The translations under genes and the position numbers were made by a program. A stretch of 64,000 nt of DNA from CAHJXF01 sp038254545 (GTDB lineage Bacteria; Pseudomonadota; Gammaproteobacteria; Burkholderiales; Burkholderiaceae_D). The notes below the pieces were generated by a model, which was given only the letters and a program-made list of their open reading frames with translations, was not told where the DNA came from and did not search any database. Below are positions 55,696 to 64,000 of this stretch, piece after piece (positions within the stretch are counted from its first letter, which is position 1; the number at the start of each line of letters is the position of its first letter). Location of the stretch: the NCBI GenBank assembly GCA_038254545.1, contig JBBSGB010000006.1, positions 56,105 to 120,104 of the forward strand, written 5' to 3'.

Positions 55696-56520
55696 ATGAA
55701 TATTGTGAATTCGAGCAAGCTCGGCGCTGGCCTGGACGGTGATACCCCGACGATGCGCCTTTTCGCGCTGCTCGAGGTCATCGCTGCGAAAGACCAGCGC
55801 TATTCGCTTCAGGGACTGGTCGAAGAGACCGGCTTGCCCAAGCCGACCCTGCATCGCATGCTTCAGCAGCTCGAGTCCGCGGGCTTGCTACATCGCAATG
55901 GCGACGGCCGCAACTACAGCACCGGCACGAGGCTGCGCCGCCTGGCCGAAAACCTATTGCTCAACGATAGTCACCACGGTGCGCGCCACGCGGTGCTGCG
56001 GCACCTGGTCGAAGAGGTGGGCGAGAGTTGCAACATCACGGTGCTTTCGGGTAGCGAGGTGGTCTACCTCGACCGCGTCGAAACCGCGGCGCCGTTGCGC
56101 TTCTATCTCCATCCGGGCTCGCGCGTGCCGGCGCACTGCTCGGCCAGCGGCAAGATGTTCCTGTCGCAGATGACGGCGACGCAGCGTCGCCGCCTGCTGG
56201 CCCATGCACCGCTGGAGCGATACACCGCCAATACGCTGACCGATCTCGACGAACTCGAGCTCGAGATCAAACGCGTACGGCGCAATGGTTTTGCGCTGGA
56301 CGACGAGGAATTCCTTCCCGGCCTGCTGTGCGCCGCCGTGCCTGTGCCGTCCGACAACGGGCGCTCGAACCTCTGCGTAGCGGTTCAAGCGCCGATCATC
56401 CGGCTCAGTCCCGCGAAGGCGCGGCAAGTCCTGCCGGCCCTGCAACGTGCTGCCCTCGCGCTCGGCCAAATCGACGCGGATGCGTCGCTTCCGGCGCATC
56501 GTGCAACCAAGCGCGCTTGA
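55696..56520 (+). CDS. IclR-family transcriptional regulator divergent from xsc
   Basis: A 274-residue regulator with an N-terminal winged helix (YSLQGLVEETGLPKPTLHRMLQQLESAGLL, residues about 36-65) and a C-terminal IclR effector domain (VVYLDRVETAAPLRFYLHPGSRVPAHCSASGKMFL). It is divergent from xsc across a 163-base region containing a palindrome, so it is the likely regulator of xsc-pta-soeABC. The effector is probably sulfoacetaldehyde or a parent sulfonate (inference). Confidence 0.9.
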   Translation: MNIVNSSKLGAGLDGDTPTMRLFALLEVIAAKDQRYSLQGLVEETGLPKPTLHRMLQQLESAGLLHRNGDGRNYSTGTRLRRLAENLLLNDSHHGARHAVLRHLVEEVGESCNITVLSGSEVVYLDRVETAAPLRFYLHPGSRVPAHCSASGKMFLSQMTATQRRRLLAHAPLERYTANTLTDLDELELEIKRVRRNGFALDDEEFLPGLLCAAVPVPSDNGRSNLCVAVQAPIIRLSPAKARQVLPALQRAALALGQIDADASLPAHRATKRA

Positions 56521-56570
56521 GAAAGCCCCGTCTCTGGCATCGGCCGAGGATCAAATCGAGAGGAAGTCCC

Positions 56571-57548
56571 GTGATCGAAATCGCAGCTCTTCAACCCGAC
56601 CGGATGGTTGCCGTGCGCGACGTCTTCGGCATCGATTCGGACCTGAAGGTTCCGGCCTTTGGCGAACGCGACGACCATGTGCCCGAAGTCGACACCGTGT
56701 ATCGCTTCAACCCGGCGGTCACCTTGGCGATCCTCGCGGGCTTCACACGCGATCGGCGCGTCATGGTGCAGGGCCTGCACGGCACAGGCAAGTCGACCCA
56801 CATCGAGCAAGTGGCGGCGCGCCTGAACTGGCCGTGCGTGCGCGTCAATCTCGACGGCCACATCAGCCGGCTCGATCTCGTCGGCAAGGACGCGGTCGTG
56901 CTGCGCGACGGCCAACAGGTGACCGAGTTCCAGGAAGGCATCGTGCCGTGGGCCTTGCAACGCCCGATCGCGCTGGTGTTCGACGAATACGATGCCGGCC
57001 GTCCCGACGTGATGTTCGTGATCCAGCGCATCCTCGAGCGCGACGGCAAGTTCACGCTGGTGGACCAGAACAAGGTGATCCATCCACACCCGTACTTCCG
57101 CATGTTCGCAACCGCCAACACCGTCGGCCTGGGCAACCTCAACGGCTTGTACCACGGTGTGCAACGCCTGAACCACGCGCAGATCGACCGCTGGAATATC
57201 GTCGCGTCGCTCAACTACCTGCCGCGCGACGAAGAAGTCGCGATCGTGCAGGCACGCGTGCCGTCGCTAGGCAACGGCGCCGGCCGCACGTTGGTCGAGG
57301 CGATGGTGGCGGTGGCCGCTCTGACCCGCAAGGGCTTTGCGGCCGGCGATCTGTCGACATTGATGTCGCCGCGCACCGTGATCACCTGGGCCGAAAACGT
57401 CGAGATCTTCGCCGATCCCGCGCTGGCGTTCCGGCTCTCGTTCGTCAACAAATGCGACGAGGCCGAACGTCCCATCGTCGCGGAGTATTTCCAGCGTTGC
57501 TTCGACCGTGAACTGGACGAGTCGTATCAACTCGCGGACCGGCATTGA
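56571..57548 (+). CDS. cobS: CobS-like AAA+ ATPase (cobaltochelatase CobS / MoxR type)
   Basis: A 325-residue AAA+ protein with N-terminal VFGIDSDLKVPAFGERDDHVPE typical of CobS, Walker A GLHGTGKSTHIEQ, Walker B IALVFDEYDAGRPDVMF, sensor 1 FATANTVGLG and the arginine-finger region SPRTVITWAENV. The GTG start has AGAGGAAG upstream. It pairs with CobT 30 bases downstream. In cobaltochelatase CobS-CobT act with CobN, which is not in this window, so a different MoxR/VWA-type activation role is possible. Confidence 0.85.
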   Translation: MIEIAALQPDRMVAVRDVFGIDSDLKVPAFGERDDHVPEVDTVYRFNPAVTLAILAGFTRDRRVMVQGLHGTGKSTHIEQVAARLNWPCVRVNLDGHISRLDLVGKDAVVLRDGQQVTEFQEGIVPWALQRPIALVFDEYDAGRPDVMFVIQRILERDGKFTLVDQNKVIHPHPYFRMFATANTVGLGNLNGLYHGVQRLNHAQIDRWNIVASLNYLPRDEEVAIVQARVPSLGNGAGRTLVEAMVAVAALTRKGFAAGDLSTLMSPRTVITWAENVEIFADPALAFRLSFVNKCDEAERPIVAEYFQRCFDRELDESYQLADRH

Positions 57549-57578
57549 CCTGATCGGCAACCGTCGGATTGCGCGTCG

Positions 57579-59297
57579 ATGAGCGAAGCCCAAGCCCGTG
57601 CACGCCATCAGGAGCGGGTCGAGGAACTTTGCGCAGCGGCGATCCGCGCGTTGAGCGGCGAGACCGATCTGCATTTTCGCGGCCGGCGGCTGTATCGCGG
57701 GCGGCGCGCGCTGCCGCGGTTCGCGCCGCACCTGCACCCTTCTCTGGAAACTGACGACTTCAGCTCGTTTCGCGGCGCGGCCGACGGCCTGGCATTGCGG
57801 CTGGCGCACTCCGACACCGCGCTTCACCAGCGCCTGTGTCCGAGCGAGCCGGTCGAGCGGCTGGTGTTCGACCTGCTCGAGCAGATTCGCGTCGAGGGCC
57901 TTGCGCCGGCCGACATGCCCGGCGTCGCGCGCAACCTGCGCCACCGCTTCGAGGCCTGGTCGCTCGCGTTCCATCACGCCGGCCTGACGGATGGTGCGCG
58001 CGGCATCCTGCTTTACACGGTCGCGCAGGTTTGCCGCGCGAGCGTGATGAGCGAGCCGGTACTGGAAGAAACCGAAGGCCTGCTGGAGACCACGCGCGGT
58101 GCGATCGCGCCGCTCATCGGCCACGAGCTCGTCGGCTTGCGCCGTCATCGCGCGGACCAGGCCGCCTATGCGGTGCATGCGCTGGCGATCGCAAAGAGTG
58201 TCGGCGGGATGATCGACTTGACCGATGACAAGCCCCACGCAGCCCGGGGCGCAGACGATGACGAGGAGCGTGCTGCGTTCAGCCTGGTGATGGACGTCGA
58301 CAGCGAACCGAACGAGCACTTCGCAACCGCCGTGTCGGGCCGCAGCCGCGTGCTTGAAGATTCGGACGACGGCTATCGCATCTTCACGACCGCATACGAC
58401 CTACAAGTCGACGCCGGCGAACTGGTGCGCAAGGAATTGTTGAAGGAGTATCGCGAGCGGCTCGACCGCCGCATCGCCGGCCAGGGCGTCAACATCGCGC
58501 GTCTCGCACGCGAGCTGCGCGCGCTGCTCGGGATGCCGACACGGGACGGGTGGGACGGCGGCCAGGAGGAAGGCGCCATCGACGGCCGCCGGCTCGCGCA
58601 ACTCGTCGCCTCACCGACCGAACGGCGCCTGTTTCGTACCGAGCGCATCGAACCGGCGGCCGATTGCCTCGTGAGCTTCCTGATCGACTGCTCGGGCTCG
58701 ATGAAGGAGCACGCCGAATCGGTGGCGATGCTGGTCGACGTATTCGCGCGCGCGCTCGAGCTGGGCGGCGTCGCCGCCGAAATCCTCGGCTTCACGACCC
58801 GAACCTGGGACGGCGGACGCGCGCGGCGTGACTGGGTCCGCGCGGGTCGCCCTGCTCACCCGGGTCGCCTCAACGAGATCTGCAACATGGTGTTCAAGGA
58901 CGCCGATACCTCGTGGCGGCGCGCCCGACCGCAGATCGTCGCGCTGCTCAAGGGCGACCTGTTCCGCGAGGGCATCGACGGAGAGGCCGTCGACTGGGCC
59001 TGCGCTCGCATGCGCGTGCGCACCGAAGAACGTCGGCTGCTGCTGGTCGTCTCCGATGGATCTCCGATGGACGGCGCAACCAACCTGGCCAACGACGCCC
59101 ACTACCTCGACCACCATCTGAAGGAGGTCGTGCTGCGTCAGGAGCAGGCCGGCGGCATCGAAATCTACGGCGTCGGTGTCGGTCTCGACCTGAGCCCGTA
59201 CTACAGCCGCAGCCACGTCCTCGATCTGGCCGGATCAATCGGTAATCAGGCCTTTCGCGAGATCATCGGGATGATCGCCCAGCGCGGGAAGCGTTGA
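57579..59297 (+). CDS. cobT: CobT-like protein with VWA domain
   Basis: The 572-residue protein has an N-terminal CobT region (RLYRGRRALPRFAPHLH, VERLVFDLLEQIRVEG), an acidic central linker (DDDEERAAFSLVMDVDSEPN) and a C-terminal von Willebrand A domain with MIDAS motif DCSGSM and VVSDGSPMDGATN. It is the partner of the preceding CobS-like ATPase. Its place between two sulfonate regulators is unusual. Confidence 0.85.
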   Translation: MSEAQARARHQERVEELCAAAIRALSGETDLHFRGRRLYRGRRALPRFAPHLHPSLETDDFSSFRGAADGLALRLAHSDTALHQRLCPSEPVERLVFDLLEQIRVEGLAPADMPGVARNLRHRFEAWSLAFHHAGLTDGARGILLYTVAQVCRASVMSEPVLEETEGLLETTRGAIAPLIGHELVGLRRHRADQAAYAVHALAIAKSVGGMIDLTDDKPHAARGADDDEERAAFSLVMDVDSEPNEHFATAVSGRSRVLEDSDDGYRIFTTAYDLQVDAGELVRKELLKEYRERLDRRIAGQGVNIARLARELRALLGMPTRDGWDGGQEEGAIDGRRLAQLVASPTERRLFRTERIEPAADCLVSFLIDCSGSMKEHAESVAMLVDVFARALELGGVAAEILGFTTRTWDGGRARRDWVRAGRPAHPGRLNEICNMVFKDADTSWRRARPQIVALLKGDLFREGIDGEAVDWACARMRVRTEERRLLLVVSDGSPMDGATNLANDAHYLDHHLKEVVLRQEQAGGIEIYGVGVGLDLSPYYSRSHVLDLAGSIGNQAFREIIGMIAQRGKR

Positions 59298-59340
59298 GAT
59301 CGGAGTGGCGCCGGCGCCCGGGCACGAAGGACGATGGCGA

Positions 59341-59369
59341 TTGACAGGGTCGCCGGCCCTTCCTAGACT
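59341..59369 (+). promoter_or_regulatory. Promoter of the sauR-type regulator gene
   Basis: TTGACA (59341-59346) and TAGACT (59364-59369) are separated by 17 bases, with about 50 bases to the ATG at 59427. Confidence 0.7.
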
Positions 59370-59388
59370 GTTCTGCATATTCAATCAT

Positions 59389-59407
59389 CGTTCCGACCCT
59401 TGGAACG
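59389..59407. promoter_or_regulatory. Inverted repeat between sauR promoter and start (autoregulation candidate)
   Basis: Arms CGTTCC and GGAACG are separated by 7 bases in the leader of the regulator gene. The GTTCC/GGAAC half-site is the same as in the palindrome at xsc. Confidence 0.5.
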
Positions 59408-59426
59408 CATACCGAAGCTGCGGACC

Positions 59427-60188
59427 ATGGATTCCACTCTCGCCAAGGGCCTTGCCGTGATCGACTGGCTGGCGCGCCAGCAGCGCGACTGCCGGGTCAC
59501 GGATGTGGCACAGACGTTCGGCCTCGCGCGCAGCAACGCGCACCGTACCTTGCAAACCCTGGTCGAGTGCGGCTGGGCGGTGCAGGACAAGGCGACCAGC
59601 GCCTACCGGCCCAGCCTGCGGCTGTTCGAGCTGGGATCGCTGATCGCGGCGGCCAGCAACCTCGTCGCACTGGTTCGGCCGCAACTCGCACTGCTGGCGC
59701 AGGCGACCGGCGAAACTATCCATCTGGCCACGCTCGACGGCGCCGAGATCGTGTATCTCGACAAGTTCGACAGCCCGCTGCCGGTGGCGGCCTACTCGCG
59801 CATCGGGGGTCGCGCACCGGCCTATTGCGTCGCCTCCGGCAAGGCATTGCTGTCCGCGGCCGGGCTCGACGTGGCCGCATTGCGCGCGCGGCTGGGCACG
59901 CTGGTGTCGCATACGCCTCACACCCTGACCGATTTCGAGAAGCTGCACGCCGAACTCGAGCGCACCCGGGCGCGCGGATACGCCGAGAACCGCGAAGAGT
60001 GGCGGCTCGGCGTGTGCGGCCTCGGCGTGCCGCTGTTCGATGCACGCGGCGATGCCGTTGCAGCCGTGGGCATGAGCGTGCCGGCAATGCGCTTCGGACG
60101 CACCCAGGCCCGCTCGTTCGCCACGCAGTTGATGGCCTGCGCAAGCAATGCGAGCGCCACGCTGGGGTATCGGCCTCACAGCGACTGA
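59427..60188 (+). CDS. sauR: IclR-family regulator of the sulfoacetate operon (SauR-like)
   Basis: A regulator of about 253 residues with winged helix LAKGLAVIDWLARQQ and VTDVAQTFGLARSNAHRTLQTL, followed by the IclR domain (EIVYLDKFDSPLPVAAYSRIGGRAPAYCVASGKALL). The ATG at 59427 is preferred over a TTG at 59400 because homology begins there and the TTG lies in the operator repeat. It directly precedes sauUST-type genes on the same strand. Confidence 0.8.
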   Translation: MDSTLAKGLAVIDWLARQQRDCRVTDVAQTFGLARSNAHRTLQTLVECGWAVQDKATSAYRPSLRLFELGSLIAAASNLVALVRPQLALLAQATGETIHLATLDGAEIVYLDKFDSPLPVAAYSRIGGRAPAYCVASGKALLSAAGLDVAALRARLGTLVSHTPHTLTDFEKLHAELERTRARGYAENREEWRLGVCGLGVPLFDARGDAVAAVGMSVPAMRFGRTQARSFATQLMACASNASATLGYRPHSD

Positions 60189-60312
60189 TGGTCGCGTCGG
60201 CGCGCGGGCGCGCGGGCGCAAGGCCTTGCTGCGGTTCGTCCCGGGCCTGCTGTTGCGCGTCGTCGTCGCTGCGGCGCACACTCATTTTTTTGCTCATCGG
60301 GACCGATCCTCA

Positions 60313-60341
60313 TTGACAAGCGCAGATTCATGTCCTACCTT
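60313..60341 (+). promoter_or_regulatory. Putative promoter of sauUST
   Basis: TTGACA (60313-60318) and a poorer TACCTT (60336-60341) are separated by 17 bases. Tandem operator sites follow directly, and the transporter start lies about 90 bases downstream. Confidence 0.5.
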
Positions 60342-60382
60342 GTGTTCCATATAGCCAAACGGTGTTCTATTTAATAGAACAC
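60342..60382. promoter_or_regulatory. Operator for the sau operon: perfect palindrome plus upstream half-site
   Basis: The palindrome has arms GTGTTCTAT (60362-60370) and ATAGAACAC (60374-60382) around TTA. A half-site GTGTTCCAT begins exactly 20 bases upstream (60342). The position after the promoter fits control by the neighbouring IclR-type regulator. Confidence 0.7.
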
Positions 60383-60429
60383 ATAAAAGGCTGGACGCGC
60401 AACGTTCCCGTCAACCTCCAGGAGACACC

Positions 60430-61716
60430 ATGCGAGGAAAATTCAAGGTCCGCCATCTGATCCTGGCGGTCATGTGTCTGTTGTATTTCGTCGCCTACAT
60501 CGATCGCGTCAACATATCGGTGGCCGGGCCATTCATCAGGAAGGAATTCGGCCTGTCGCCGACCGAACTCGGGGCGATCTTCTCCGCGTTCGCGTTCCCC
60601 TACGCTGCGATGCAGATCATCGGCGGCTGGTGCGCGGACAAGTTCGGACCGAGGCTGGTGCTGGCGGTGCTCAGCATCATCTGGGCAGTGGCGACCATAC
60701 TCTGCGGCTTCGCGTGGGGTCTCACCTCATTGATCGCGTTTCGCTTCATCCTCGGCATCGGCGAAGGCGGCGCGTTCCCGACCGCGACCCGGGCGTTCAC
60801 GTTCTGGCTGCCGGTCACCGAGCGCGGTTTCGCGCAGGGCATCACCCACAGCTTCGCGCGCCTGGGCGGCGCCGTGGCGCCGCCGGTCGTGATCGGCATC
60901 GTGGCGTGGTACGGCTGGCGCGAGTCCTTCATCGTTCTCGGGGTCATCAGCCTGCTGTGGACGGCGCTCTATGTCTGGTTCTTCCGCAATACGCCGATCG
61001 AACACAAGTGGATGACGTCCGAGGAATTGAAGGAGATCGGCGTCGATACCGCGCAGATGAAGAGCACGGCCAAGGGCAAGACACCGTGGGGCGAAATGAT
61101 CCGCAAGATGTGGCTCGTCACCTTCGTCGACTTCTGCTACGGCTGGTCGCTGTGGGTGTTTCTGACGTGGCTGCCGTCGTACCTGAAGGACGCGCGTGGC
61201 TTCGACCTGAAGCAGCTCGCGATCTTCACCTCGTTGCCGCTGCTCGCAGGCGTGGTCGGCGACACGCTCGGCGGTGTGCTGTCGGACATGATCTACAAAC
61301 GCACCGGCAACCTGAAGATCGCGCGCCGCGCGATGCTGGTCATCGGCATGGGCGGCGCGCTCGTCTTCATCCTGCCGGTGGTCGGAACCAAGGACCCGAT
61401 CATGGCGGTCGCGCTCCTGTCTGCATCGTTCTTCTTCCTCGAGTTGACCAACGCGGTTTTGTGGAGCCTGCCGATGGACATCGCCGGCGCCTACGCCGGC
61501 ACCGCCGGTGGCATGATGAATACCGGCTTCGGCATCGCGGGCATGATTTCGCCGCTGGCATTCGGCTTCCTGATTCAAACCACAGGCAGCTACGAGGTTC
61601 CGTTCCTGGCCTCGGCCGCCTTGCTCGCTATCGGCATCGTCGGCGCGCTGTTCATCGACCCGATGCGCAAGGTCGGCGATGTCCCCGTTCCTCCGGCGTC
61701 ATTGAAAGCCGCGTGA
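60430..61716 (+). CDS. sauU: MFS transporter (anion:cation symporter type), probable sulfoacetate uptake
   Basis: A 428-residue, 12-span major facilitator. N-terminal CLLYFVAYIDRVNISVAGPFI and the inter-helix loop ADKFGPRLVLA are typical of the ACS family for organic anions. Start supported by AGGAG at the right spacing. It lies with an acylating aldehyde dehydrogenase and an acyl-CoA ligase, the sauRSTU gene set of Cupriavidus necator, whose SauU is the sulfoacetate importer. Other small anions are possible. Confidence 0.82.
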   Translation: MRGKFKVRHLILAVMCLLYFVAYIDRVNISVAGPFIRKEFGLSPTELGAIFSAFAFPYAAMQIIGGWCADKFGPRLVLAVLSIIWAVATILCGFAWGLTSLIAFRFILGIGEGGAFPTATRAFTFWLPVTERGFAQGITHSFARLGGAVAPPVVIGIVAWYGWRESFIVLGVISLLWTALYVWFFRNTPIEHKWMTSEELKEIGVDTAQMKSTAKGKTPWGEMIRKMWLVTFVDFCYGWSLWVFLTWLPSYLKDARGFDLKQLAIFTSLPLLAGVVGDTLGGVLSDMIYKRTGNLKIARRAMLVIGMGGALVFILPVVGTKDPIMAVALLSASFFFLELTNAVLWSLPMDIAGAYAGTAGGMMNTGFGIAGMISPLAFGFLIQTTGSYEVPFLASAALLAIGIVGALFIDPMRKVGDVPVPPASLKAA

Positions 61717-61757
61717 TCGATCGCCGCACCCACACCACCATCACGAGGGCATAGCCC

Positions 61758-63254
61758 ATGCAACACCAACCGGAAAACGCCGACGCCAAACGCACAGGCC
61801 ACGCATTGATCCCGTCGTCGATCGAACCGCTGGTCGATCGCGCGCGGGTCGCGCAGCGTCACTTCGAAACCTGGTCGCAGGAGCAGGTCGACACGGCCGT
61901 GACCGCAGCGGGCTGGGCCATCATCGAGCCGCGTCGCAACCGCGAGCTGGCCGAGCTGGCGATAGCCGACACCGGCATCGGCAATGTCGAAGACAAGGTG
62001 CGCAAGAACCATCGCAAGACGCTCGGGCTGCTGCGCGACCTGCAGCATGCGCGTTCGGTCGGTGTGATCTCGGAAGATCCAGCCCGCGGCCTGATCGAAA
62101 TCGCGCGGCCGGTCGGTGTGGTCTGCGCGATCACGCCCTCGACCAACCCGGGCGCGACGCCGGCCAACAAGATCATCAATGCCTTGAAGGGCCGCAACGC
62201 GGTGATCGTCGCGCCGTCGCCCAAAGGCTGGTCTACGTGCGCACGCCTGATCGAATTCATCCACGCGCAACTGCAACGCATCGGCATGGACCCGGAGGTC
62301 GCGCGCGACCTGGTTCAGGTGATTCCCGCGCCGGTCAGCAAGCAGTCGACCGCGGAGCTAATGCGCCTCTGCGACCTGGTGGTCGCGACCGGTTCGCAGG
62401 CCAACGTGCGCGCGGCTTATGCGAGCGGCACGCCGGCCTTCGGCGTGGGCGCGGGCAACGTCGCCGGGATCGTCGACGAGACCGCCGATGTGGCGTTGGC
62501 GGCCGAACGCATCGTGCGGTCGAAGACCTTCGACAATGCGACCAGTTGCTCGTCCGAGAACAGCCTTGTCATCATCGATGCGATGCACGACGTCACCATC
62601 GCCGCGCTCGAGTCGCATGGCGCGGTGCTGCTCGATGCCGCGCAAAAGGCGACCCTGCAATCGGTGATGTGGCCCGAAGGCAAGCTCGCGCCGGCAGTGA
62701 CGGGCAAGTCCGCTCGCGCGATCGCCGAACTGGCGGCGCAATTCGTTGCGGGGACCGACCGCGCTGCCGAAGCGGGGTGGAGCGCGATCGCCGCGCGCGA
62801 CCCGCGCATCCTCATGGTCGACGAAGACGGCGTCGGCCCCGCGCATCCGTTCTCCGGAGAGAAGCTCAGCCCGGTGCTGGCGCTCTATCGCGCACGCGAT
62901 TTCGACGAGGCTGCGGCCGTCGTCGAGCGCATCTACGCTTATCAGGGCGCCGGCCATTCCGTCGGCCTGCACAGCGCGCGCCCCGAACGCGCGTTGCAGC
63001 TCGGCCTCACGCTGCCGGTGTCGCGCGTGATCCTCAACCAGGCGCATTGCATCGCCACCGGCGGCAGCTTCGACAACGGCCTGCCGTTCTCGCTGTCGAT
63101 GGGTTGCGGCACCTGGGGCAAGAACAACTTCTCCGACAACATGAACTACCGGCATTACCTGAACATCACGCGCGTGTCCAAGCCGATCGCCGAGCGCGTG
63201 CCGAGCGAGCGCGAAATCTTCGGCGAATTCTTCGATCGATTCGGCCCCGCATGA
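61758..63254 (+). CDS. sauS: Acylating sulfoacetaldehyde dehydrogenase (SauS-like)
   Basis: A 498-residue CoA-dependent aldehyde dehydrogenase that in the sulfoacetate route reduces sulfoacetyl-CoA to sulfoacetaldehyde. The acylating-ALDH features are RPVGVVCAITPSTNPGATP, catalytic C264 in NATSCSSENS, and GSFDNGLPFSLSMGCGTWG. The overall layout resembles AdhE/EutE-type acylating enzymes rather than the classical ALDH family. It is coupled to the following ligase by ATGA. Confidence 0.85.
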   Translation: MQHQPENADAKRTGHALIPSSIEPLVDRARVAQRHFETWSQEQVDTAVTAAGWAIIEPRRNRELAELAIADTGIGNVEDKVRKNHRKTLGLLRDLQHARSVGVISEDPARGLIEIARPVGVVCAITPSTNPGATPANKIINALKGRNAVIVAPSPKGWSTCARLIEFIHAQLQRIGMDPEVARDLVQVIPAPVSKQSTAELMRLCDLVVATGSQANVRAAYASGTPAFGVGAGNVAGIVDETADVALAAERIVRSKTFDNATSCSSENSLVIIDAMHDVTIAALESHGAVLLDAAQKATLQSVMWPEGKLAPAVTGKSARAIAELAAQFVAGTDRAAEAGWSAIAARDPRILMVDEDGVGPAHPFSGEKLSPVLALYRARDFDEAAAVVERIYAYQGAGHSVGLHSARPERALQLGLTLPVSRVILNQAHCIATGGSFDNGLPFSLSMGCGTWGKNNFSDNMNYRHYLNITRVSKPIAERVPSEREIFGEFFDRFGPA

Positions 63255-64000
63255 GCGCGCGACCATCGACCGTTCGCGAGCTGATCGAGCACAACGCGGC
63301 GCACTGGCCCGAGGCGACCTTTGCGCTCTCGACAGAGGGCGGGCAACAGCTCACGTTCGGCGAACTCGCGCAGTCATGCCGCAGCGTCGCGGCGATGCTG
63401 TACGCACGCGGCGCGCGGCCGGGAGACACGGTGTCGGTGGTCATGTCCAACGGTCTCGCGACGGTTCGCGTGCTGCTGGGCGCGATGCACGCGGGCCTCG
63501 TCGTCAATCCGGTGAACCTGTTGTCGCAAGCGGCGCAGATGCAATACGTGCTCGCGCATTCGGATTGCCGCGTGGTGTGCGTCGCGCCCGAATGGGAAGA
63601 GCGGGTGCGCGCCCTGCTGCCGGCACTGGGACGGCCGGTTGCGCTGATCGTCGTCGATCCGGATGCGGCGCAATTGCCCGAAGCGCAGGGCGCAGCGACG
63701 TTCGACGCGTCCGAACCATCGCCGGACGCGGTTGCGCTCTTGATGTACACGTCGGGAACAACCGGCATTCCCAAGGGCGTGATGCTGACGCAGTCCAACC
63801 TAGCGGCCAACGCGCAGGCAATCAGCGCCGAGCACGCGCTGACGCGCGACGACCGCGTGCTCGCGGTGCTGCCTCTCTATCACATCAACGCGTTCGTGGT
63901 GGCGATGCTCGCGCCGCTCGCCTGTGGCGGCAGCGTGGCGTTGACGCCGAAGTTTTCCGCCGCGCGCTTCTGGGCGCAGGCCGACGAGACGCGGTGCACC
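63251..64000 (+). CDS. sauT: AMP-forming acyl-CoA ligase, probable sulfoacetate-CoA ligase; cut by the window edge
   Basis: The first 250 residues of an ANL-superfamily enzyme. The AMP-binding P-loop is YTSGTTGIPKGV (about residue 165), with the preceding RGARPGDTVSVVMSNG and the following LPLYHINAFVVAML. It would activate sulfoacetate to sulfoacetyl-CoA for the upstream dehydrogenase. The start overlaps the upstream stop (ATGA). The C-terminal domain lies outside the window, so substrate assignment rests on context. Confidence 0.85.
   Translation, partial: MSARPSTVRELIEHNAAHWPEATFALSTEGGQQLTFGELAQSCRSVAAMLYARGARPGDTVSVVMSNGLATVRVLLGAMHAGLVVNPVNLLSQAAQMQYVLAHSDCRVVCVAPEWEERVRALLPALGRPVALIVVDPDAAQLPEAQGAATFDASEPSPDAVALLMYTSGTTGIPKGVMLTQSNLAANAQAISAEHALTRDDRVLAVLPLYHINAFVVAMLAPLACGGSVALTPKFSAARFWAQADETRCT

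Overview
The window is high-GC chromosomal DNA, tightly packed with genes. It most likely comes from a betaproteobacterium of the Burkholderiales. The reasons are the housekeeping order (LMW phosphatase, iscR-iscS-iscU-iscA-hscB-hscA, with uvrB divergent from an aromatic aminotransferase), the close match of IscS/IscR/IscU to that group, and the accessory pathways present (selenoneine, sulfonate catabolism, sorbosone-type dehydrogenase). Species cannot be named from the sequence alone.

Layout. 1-4750 (minus): iron-sulfur cluster assembly operon, entered from its hscA end, led by an IscR-type promoter. Two oddities lie here: an in-frame stop at codon 12 of iscU, and a strong intrinsic terminator ending right at the hscB start codon. 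4863-8506: uvrB, aromatic aminotransferase, tRNA-Asn. 8507-11318: a small accessory patch with a decayed HNH-nuclease-type gene, a Phd/VapC toxin-antitoxin pair and an exported unknown protein. 11482-15897: PEP carboxylase and an exported amidase.

16149-23056: a complete selenoneine set (senA, senB, selD/senC), followed by a PhnDCEE-type ABC transporter that is a good candidate for selenium oxyanion uptake. 23079-30127: PQQ-type dehydrogenase plus cytochrome c, a CoA-transferase with a truncated paralogue beside it, two DUF202 membrane proteins and a GMC flavoprotein.

30180-36722: taurine import (tauABC), a MocR-type regulator (tauR) and a probable taurine dehydrogenase (tauXY). 36824-47994: a plus-strand run of amidohydrolase, COG0523 GTPase, small membrane protein plus SSS symporter, a peptide-type ABC transporter and an amidase, which looks like a catabolic locus for an unidentified amide. 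48101-55532: soeABC, pta and xsc, giving sulfoacetaldehyde to acetyl-CoA plus sulfite and then sulfate. 55696-59297: a divergent IclR regulator, then a CobS/CobT pair. 59427-64000: IclR regulator, MFS transporter, acylating aldehyde dehydrogenase and acyl-CoA ligase, matching the sauR/U/S/T sulfoacetate pathway.

Together the second half converges on sulfoacetaldehyde from taurine (TauXY), sulfoacetate (SauTS) and possibly isethionate (GMC enzyme). Xsc, Pta and SoeABC then finish the job. The first half holds the selenoneine locus. I saw no phage, IS element, CRISPR array or rRNA.
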